Shown piece after piece: positions 57,229-64,000 of a stretch of DNA of 64,000 nt. A program made the translations under genes and the position numbers. Below the pieces are notes generated by a model. The model was not told the origin of the DNA, did no database searches, and worked only from the letters and a program-made list of their open reading frames with translations. This stretch comes from Tetradesmus obliquus (taxonomy: Eukaryota > Chlorophyta > Chlorophyceae > Sphaeropleales > Scenedesmaceae). How positions within the stretch are numbered: the stretch's first letter is position 1; each line of letters opens with the position of its first letter. The DNA is taken from positions 62,001 to 126,000 of the forward strand of contig CP126207.1 of NCBI GenBank assembly GCA_030272155.1. The letters are read 5' to 3'.

Positions 57229-59235
57229 TGCGTGTCAGTGCCATGACCCATAGCAGTGCCTGGCAGGCGGTGTACATTACGTACTGCCGTCCCCACCTCC
57301 CGCCTGCCTTCCGTGCTGCCTTGCAATGGCACACTATCTGTTGCTGCATCTTACTAGTAACATCATGCGTGCAGCTGCAGGGCATATGCAATTTTTTATG
57401 TGTATCATACCCACTGCCTTTCCTACCTCCTGCCTGCATCTTGAGCTGCCTAGGGCACGGTGTACAATTTTTTTTATAGAGGATAGTTACATGTGGGTCC
57501 TGGCACCATCTTGGATGGTATGAGCCACAACAGGTTGAAGACAAGGTCTGAGACCAGAAAAGGAGAGTGAGCACCGACAGAGTGTACAATGGCACGAAAG
57601 TTGCTGCGCTCCCACATGGCATGCTGTCTGTGCTGCAGCCTGTTGCTGGTTACCCTGTCAATGTGTGAGTTGTGGAATTTGCACGACTAAATTGCAGCTT
57701 TAGCGCGGTGGTGCTGTGTTCTGTGTGGGTATATCGCGTGTCAGTGCCATGACTTGCGGCGGCGCCCGGCAGGCGGTGTACCATACACATCGCCCCCCCC
57801 CCCCCCCCCCCCCTGCATGTCTTCTGGGCTGCATAGGACATGGCAGCTATCTGTTGTTGCACCCTGTCAGTGCTTACCACAGTGTAAGCCGCTTGTCGGG
57901 CATGCCCGGATCAAGTTCAGCTGTGGCGCGGTGGTACGATGTTCCGTGTGGGGTTATCGCGTGTCAGTGCCATGACCCGTGGCGGTGCCCAGCAGGCGGT
58001 GTTTGTTACAAATTGCAGCTTGCCTTTCTCCCCCCTGCCTTGTGGACTGCCTTGGACATGGCACACTATCTGTTGCTGCACCAAGGTGTGAGCCGATTAC
58101 ACAGGCTGAGGAGCATGCTGAAGTGCAGCTCAAGCGTGGTTGTTGCAGAGGTGTGGGCATCATGTGGACGTATAGTGTGTCAGTGCCATGACTTGTGGCA
58201 GCATTCAGCAGGCGGTGGGGTATACATCACTATTCACTGCCCTGCCTCCCTCCCACCTGCCTCCTGGGATGCCTTGGACATGGCACGCTATCTGTTGCTG
58301 CACCCTGTCAGTGCTTACCATGGTGTAAGCCGCTTAAACAGGCTGTGTGGATTTGTGGGGCATGCACGGTTCAAGTTCAGCTGTGGCGCGGTGGTACGAT
58401 GTTTCGTGTAAGGTAATCGCGTGTCAGTGCCATGACATGGACAGTCCCCAGCAGGCGGTGGGTGTACATCACTAGCCAACTCTGCCCTGCCTTTCTCCCT
58501 CCTGCCTGTTGGGCTGCCTTGATGATGGCACACTATATGTTGCTGCATCCTGTTGGCAAGCTGCGGTAAGCTGCGGAGCATGCATTGCTGAAGTGCAGTT
58601 GTGGCGCAGTTGTAGCACAGGTGCCATGGGAAGCGGAGGGTCCCTTTATGTGAACTGTCAGGTTTAGGTTCCGTGTATCGCGTGTCAGTGCCATGACAAG
58701 GGCGGTGCCCAGCAGGCGGTGCACACCACGTGCTGCCCTGCCTCCCTCCCTCCCTCCCACGTACTGCCCTGCCTTGTGGGCTGCCGTGGACATGGCACAC
58801 TATCTGTTGCTGCATCCTGGTGGCAAGTTGCGTTGGGCGGCGGGGCCTGCACGGTTTTGACAGAGCTGCAGCTGTAAATGGGTTGCAGCAGTGGCGTTTT
58901 GTGGGTTTATCGCATGTAATGCAACATTCAGCATGCGGTGACCTTCACACATCGTGCCCTGCCTCCCTCCCACCTGCCTTGTGGGCTGCCGTGGACACGG
59001 CACACTATCTGTTGCTGCATCCTGGTGGCAAGCTCTGTTCAGATGTGCAGCATGCACGTTTAGCAACTGCGCAGCGCAGCTGTAACAGAGATGGCATGTG
59101 GTCTATCGCGTGTCAGTGCCATGACACAGGCAGCGCCCAGCAGGCGGCGTTCATTACAAATCATTCTGCCTGCCTCCTGCCTGCCTGTTGGCTGCCGTAG
59201 ACATGGCACACTCTCTGTTGCTGCACCCTGTTGGG
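57229..59235. repeat. Tandem repeat block D, about eight units of 200-260 bp
   Basis: The landmark cgtgtcagtgccatgac occurs near 57231, 57737, 57960, 58177, 58420, 58681 and 59108, with a degenerate copy near 58911. Each is followed by an agcaggcggtg stretch, a pyrimidine-rich part (cctgcctccctccc), gggctgcc(t/g)tggacatggc and acactatctgttgctgca. No coding logic spans the units. A run of 21 C (57793-57813) lies in the second unit. Confidence 0.88.
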
Positions 59236-59298
59236 GACGTCATCCACAAGCTGCGGAGCATGCGCATCTTGGGCGCATTTTGGGTTGCTCCCCGTCTG

Positions 59299-59402
59299 CT
59301 CACCCTACCTCCCCTGAGGCGGCGCTCACCCTACCTCCCCTGAGGCGGCGCTCACCCTACCTCCCCTGAGGCGGCGCTCACCCTACCTCCCCTGAGGCGG
59401 CG
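59299..59402. repeat. Four perfect copies of a 26-bp repeat
   Basis: Unit ctcaccctacctcccctgag plus gcggcg, four consecutive identical copies, between repeat block D and the terminal-inverted-repeat element. Confidence 0.95.
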
Positions 59403-59525
59403 CTCTGACGTGGCGGTGCCACCAGTGGCGGCGGTGTTGCTAGTCTCCCAGTGGGTCTGTCGGATCCCAGCAGTGTGCTGGGTCGACACGAGGTCCTGCT
59501 GGAGGCATCATGTAGGCTGCCAACC

Positions 59526-60084
59526 AAGGGGGTGTTGACACGCCTTAACTCCTGTCACACCCCTTGGGGCGGAGGGGTAAATGGTGGAAGTTAGTTATTC
59601 TGCTTGCACAACTGTGTTGTACGTGGTCTGAAAGGGCCAAAGCAACATAGTGAAATTTTAGCTTCTTCTAACTTCTGCTACCTCCCAACTTCCACGAACT
59701 AGGCTGTCCCACTTGTTTATAACTGCTAACTTCCCATAGAGAGCCTCTTCCCTGGGAGTCAAGGGAAGTTAGGGCAGCAGCTAACTCTCCAAAATCCCAT
59801 GCTGTCACTCATGCCTCCCTGCACGTGCCTTGCCACTAAATCCCACTAGCCCCCAACTTCCCCAATTTTCGCTTTGCCCACTAAAATTTAACCCCCAACT
59901 TCCACTGTTTCAACTGTCTCACCCTCCTTTTTTTAAAATGTTGAGATTTTAGTGGATGTTATCATACACGCAGCCTTGTGATGCTTCTTGATATATTTCT
60001 GCCGATTCAAAAGTAATAACTTCCACCATTTACCCTTCTGCCCCAAGGGGTGTGACAGGAGTTGAGGGGAGTCAACACCCCCTT
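59526..60084. mobile_element. Non-autonomous DNA transposon, 559 bp, long terminal inverted repeats
   Basis: Left end 59526 (AAGGGGGTGTTGAC...) and right end 60084 are inverted repeats of about 80 bp with a few mismatches, including AACTCCTGTCACACCCCTTG and GGTAAATGGTGGAAGTTA. Flanks are TGCCAACC (59518-59525) and TGCTAACC (60085-60092), an 8-bp duplication with one mismatch. Size, TIRs and 8-bp TSD suggest a hAT- or P-like MITE. There is no coding capacity. The interior is rich in CCCAACTTCC-type motifs. Confidence 0.85.
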
Positions 60085-60092
60085 TGCTAACC

Positions 60093-61734
60093 TTAAGCAC
60101 TGCATCACCGTGATGCTGTGACGTCAACCTGCTGTGTGGACAACCGGGTGTAAGCATAATGCTTGTTACATCATGATATACCTGATATGAGGTGTACACT
60201 GGCAGCAAACGCAATAGCAAAGTGCCACTCAGCCACATGGCAGTCACAGTCACTGCGCACCACGGTAGTGCCACACTACAGCATATGATGTGCCACATCA
60301 GATGCCATCATGGTGACTGATCCGATCACTGCATGGTAGCCGTCTGGTGTTCCTAGAGTCTGGTGACAACGCTGCAGTGATGCTGGCATGCTGTAGTACA
60401 GAGACAGTGATGCAGTGATGTTGTGAGGCTGTAGTACAGATATAGTGATGCAGTGATGCTGTAGTACGGATACAGCGCTGCAATGATGATGTAGTGTAGT
60501 GCAGTCTGACTGGAGGAGCAGCACATCTGGACATCTTATATGGTGACGAGGGGGCCTACCTTTTTTTTTGGTGTTACCAGGGGGGACGGAATCCTACTGG
60601 CTCGCTACCACAGCCCGGACCTCAAAATAAGCGGGCCTACCTTTTAGATGTGAGTACGCATTATGTTGCATTGATGCTGTCGCGATCTGCAATGTCTTTC
60701 CTGCAACTCATAATACTGGCGGGCGGCAGTACAGCGGCACTACAGCCGGGCCGCCCCGGGCCGCCCCGGGCCGCCCCGGGCCGGCGGCTACAGGCTGTAG
60801 CACAGCAGCACTGCGGCTGTTCTCAAGGCTTTAGGGACACCAGGCGGCTACCATGCAGCAAACTAGAGACATCGTATCAGACGACAGCGGCGCAGCAGCT
60901 GCAGGTGATGGCTAGCGGGCAGTCATCGCAGCTCGGTCAGAGCTGCAGCTGACTAGGCCTAGGGCAGCATCACGTAACAACGCTGATGCTCCTCATTTCG
61001 GCGTCCTGTCGCAGCAAAGCTCGATCGAAGTGGTAAGATGTATTATGATCTACCTTTAAGAAGCAACAGTATTGCATGCACGTGGCGAAGCAGGAACCTC
61101 GGTGCCGTATTGCCCACGCAACAGTAACAAACACGCCGATTGAGCCAGGAAGCGCATCTTCGATCCCTATGTCGCATTCAAGCACTAAATAGCAATTGTG
61201 AATATCATCAGCCTAGAGCCTGCTGTGAACGGTCTTCTTCAATAGCAGCACCGCACCCCTAGTGAATGATCGCACTGCTGGTGCAGCTCGGAACTTTAAA
61301 ACGCAATTAAATTCATAACTTCAGGCTTGCCTAAGCAGTACGCAGGGGCACGTCGCTAGTCCAGCACATAGGGTGACCCCAGCTCAACGTGGAGTCTCGT
61401 TGGGCAACCTTGCCGAGATCATCGCGGCCTGCATTGACTAACGATGACGAACAGACGTGAGTCGCTCTAGCGTTTTGGCCAATCAGCGCTTGCAGCTCTA
61501 GGGTCACCGGTTCTTGCGTAATTTAGCAGCAGCTGCTGTAGGAGCACCAAGCTTGCACCACTGCCACAGACTAACTGCTGAAGTCCTAGATCAACAGTCA
61601 CTCCGAGTTACTTTAAGCAGTATAAAGCATACGTAATGTCTGCGGCAGCAGCACTGCCACTGCGCTGCACACCCAGGCCAGCAGCAGCAGCAGCAGCAGC
61701 ATTGGCATTGTGGAGTGACTGACCAGGGTAGGCA

Positions 61735-61778
<44 letters not shown>

Positions 61779-61897
61779 TATCTGCCGCTGCACCGTATAG
61801 ATACACCTGTCACTGCGCTGCAGCATGTCACCACACTGCATCGCAGCAATGCCGCTGCCCTGACTGCACTGCATTTTGCTGTGTGACTGCCATGCAG
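60093..61897. other. Intergenic with short repeats, no gene identified
   Basis: Imperfect units of about 40 bp built on ctgtagtacagatatagtga and gcagtgatg iterate at about 60380-60510. A 10-bp CCGCCCCGGG repeat spans 60746-60784. A (CAG)n tract lies at about 61738-61776. From 60800 to 61600 I see nothing recognisable. Upstream exons of the SBP gene may be hidden between 61500 and 61897. Confidence 0.5.
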
Positions 61898-61922
61898 GCT
61901 CAAGCACCCGTGTGGACGCCCG

Positions 61923-62001
<79 letters not shown>

Positions 62002-62451
62002 AGCCCATGTGCAGTGGCAGCAGCAGACAGCACGTATGCAGCATATCCAGGGGCAGCAGCAGCGCTAGATCCCGCAACTGCTGCAGCTGCTGCAGCTGCT
62101 GCTCTTGCTGCTGCTGCTCCACAGCAGCGGTCGAAGGCAGCACCCGATGCAGGCGCAGCGGCTGCAGCAGCAGTGGCGGCTATGGCAGCAGCAGCAGCAG
62201 CCGGGCGCTGCTCCGGACCCCCTAGGTCAGCCCACTGGCAGTCCAACTGTCAGGTGAGGGTCCTGGAGGTCGCCATTGTCATTGTCATGTTAGTTGCATT
62301 TGTGACATGTTACAAACGCTGCCGTGACATGTTAGTTTTGCTTGCCATTCTGGCTGTTACTGCCTTTGGCTGGCAAGTGTTAGCACTTCAAGCTGTAGAA
62401 GGGCAATGTCTGCTGAGATCCGGCACGCACCTAATCCTGCAGCTGCCTCAC

Positions 62452-62528
<77 letters not shown>

Positions 62529-63060
62529 AGCTGCCCGGGTGTGGGCGGGACCTGGCTGGTGAGTTCCCGTACGCCAGGCGCTTCTCATTCTGCAAGGAGC
62601 ACCTCACCGCTGAGAGCATCGAGTACTACGGCATCACCTGCAGGTGCAATCTATGGCTTGCAATGTGTTATGTGCTGCTTTATCAAAAGGTTAGCAGCAC
62701 CTCACCGCTGAGAGCAACGAGTACTGCGGCATCACCTGCAGGTGCGCTGGAAATCCATCTTATGATTTTTTTCGGACATGTGAGGCTACCCTATGGTTCA
62801 GGTGCATGGGACACACTGTAGGCAGCACCTCACTGCGGACAGCACCAAGTCTCACGGCTTCACCTGCAGGTGCAATTTTCAGCTTCTGCAGAGTTTCTAT
62901 TCCATAACCTTATCAGAGGCTCTGGACCAGAAGCGCAGCCGTCAACTGGCACTCACTCAACTACCTGTTGATCCTGCTGCTATCGCTGCAGGTTCTGCCG
63001 TCAACTGGCACTCACTCAACTACCTGGGAAGACTTTGACGGCACGCAGCGCAGCTGCCGG
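61898..63060 (+). CDS. SBP-box transcription factor, partial or damaged
   Basis: Exon 61898-62253 encodes a long polyalanine/Ser region ending SAHWQSNCQ. Exon 62531-62643 then gives LPGCGRDLAGEFPYARRFSF and CKEHLTAESIEYYGITC. Together NCQLPGCGRDL and FCKEHL supply the Cys-Cys-Cys-His first zinc finger of the plant-specific SBP domain (typical pattern CQxxGCxxDL...VCxxH). The next exon start at 62992 fits phase and gives RFCRQLALTQL where SBP proteins have RFCQQCSRFHxL; the second Cys and the His of finger 2 are missing. The expected FDGTQRSCR follows only in another frame (from about 63028, stop near 63074). Algal SBP proteins include copper-response regulators, but no specific role is inferred. 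The gene may be broken, or a correct exon may lie outside the window. Confidence 0.75.
61925..61999 (+). repeat. (CTG)25, read as polyalanine in the SBP exon
   Basis: Seventy-five bases of pure CTG, in the GCT frame of exon 61898-62253, giving about 25 Ala. Unlike the other long CTG tracts of the window it lies inside an exon, not at an acceptor. Confidence 0.85.
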
Positions 63061-63087
63061 CTGGCACACTCATGACACTGCCTGCTA

Positions 63088-63145
<58 letters not shown>

Positions 63146-63704
63146 AGCTGCCCGGGTGTGGGCGGGACCTGGCTGGTGAGTTCCCGTACGCCAGGCGCTT
63201 CTCATTCTGCAAGGAGCACCTCACCGCTGAGAGCATCGAGTACTACGGCATCACCTGCAGGTGCAATCTATGGCTTGCAATGTGTTATGTGCTGCTTTAT
63301 CAAAAGGTTAGCAGCACCTCACCGCTGAGAGCAACGAGTACTGCGGCATCACCTGCAGGTGCGCTGGAAATCCATCTTATGATTTTTTTCGGACATGTGA
63401 GGCTACCCTATGGTTCAGGTGCATGGGACACACTGTAGGCAGCACCTCACTGCGGACAGCACCGAGTCTCACGGCTTCACCTGCAGGTGCAATTTTCAGC
63501 TTCTGCAGAGTTTCTATTCCATAACCTTATCAGAGGCTCTGGACCAGAAGCGCAGCCGTCAACTGGCACTCACTCAACTACCTGTTGATCCTGCTGCTAT
63601 CGCTGCAGGTTCTGCCGTCAACTGGCACTCACTCAACTACCTGGGAAGACTTTGACGGCACGCAGCGCAGCTGCCGGCTGGCACACTCATGACACTGCCT
63701 GCTA

Positions 63705-63762
<58 letters not shown>

Positions 63763-64000
63763 AGCTGCCCGGGTGTGGGCGGGACCTGGCTGGTGAGTTC
63801 CCGTACGCCAGGCGCTTCTCATTCTGCAAGGAGCACCTCACCGCTGAGAGCATCGAGTACTACGGCATCACCTGCAGGTGCAATCTATGGCTTGCAATGT
63901 GTTATGTGCTGCTTTATCAAAAGGTTAGCAGCACCTCACCGCTGAGAGCAACGAGTACTGCGGCATCACCTGCAGGTGCGCTGGAAATCCATCTTATGAT
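62525..64000. repeat. 617-bp tandem repeat carrying SBP exon pieces, runs off the window
   Basis: Landmarks such as ctgcagctgcccgggtgtgg recur at 62525, 63142 and 63759, exactly 617 bp apart. The first two units differ at essentially one noticed base (a/g near 62845 and 63462). Each unit contains a full copy of SBP exon 2 (62531-62643, 63148-63260, 63765-63877), two truncated copies of that exon's end (for example 62694-62740 and 62822-62868), the RQLALTQL exon start, and a CTG tract before the next acceptor. Confidence 0.95.

Noticed and set aside
57110..59369. Several 70-230 codon frames in the tandem-repeat block
   Set aside because: They follow the repeat units on both strands, change frame between units and carry no family motif.
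1..64000. tRNA, rRNA, riboswitch, bacterial operon or LTR elements
   Set aside because: No cloverleaf, rRNA-like stretch, Shine-Dalgarno-led operon or paired long terminal repeats were recognised by eye; a tRNAscan/Infernal run would be needed to exclude small RNAs.

Overview
The window is nuclear DNA of a GC-rich, intron-dense green alga, probably a chlorophycean. It encodes an SBP-box transcription factor (a Viridiplantae-specific family), plant-type nucleotide-sugar and ZIF1-like transporters, and a homologue of the flagellar central-apparatus protein MYCBPAP, so the lineage probably makes or recently made motile flagella. Introns are GT-AG, and many end in long CTG runs that lead straight into the acceptor CAG.

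Layout. 1-9.03 kb: minus-strand non-LTR retrotransposon (LINE), 3' end outside the window, with a Josephin-like cysteine-protease domain, an APE endonuclease and a reverse transcriptase; one -1 frameshift separates endonuclease and RT. 9.8-14.0 kb (+): nucleotide-sugar/triose-phosphate family transporter lacking recognisable N-terminal exons. 15.4-23.7 kb (+): divergent Hsp70-superfamily protein, 12 phase-compatible exons, 861 codons, with an acidic SUMO-interacting-like tail. 25.1-33.2 kb (+): MFS transporter (ZIF1-like), 957 codons, with a very large Q/S-rich central loop. 34.2-34.9 kb: hAT-type non-autonomous transposon with a broken BED finger. 36.8-38.8 kb (-): spliced gene I do not recognise. 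39.3-48.8 kb (+): MYCBPAP homologue, 13 exons, 1163 codons. 52.0-54.8 kb (+): Q/A-rich low-complexity protein. 54.8-59.4 kb: block of tandem repeats. 59.5-60.1 kb: second terminal-inverted-repeat element. 61.9-64 kb (+): SBP-domain gene entering a nearly perfect 617-bp tandem repeat that runs off the window.

The most unusual property is architectural. Almost every recognisable gene carries local tandem copies of pieces of its own exons together with their splice sites (2 to 9 copies). Two arrays are regular: 9 copies at about 192 bp in the MFS gene and 9 copies at 142 bp in the MYCBPAP gene. In both, splicing that bypasses all but one copy restores a full-length family protein with matching phases; the other copies would frameshift or terminate. 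CTG tracts often sit at the unit borders, suggesting microsatellite-mediated unequal exchange. The genes do not form an obvious pathway. All exon models come from reading splice consensus, phase and family similarity by eye; nothing was aligned or searched.
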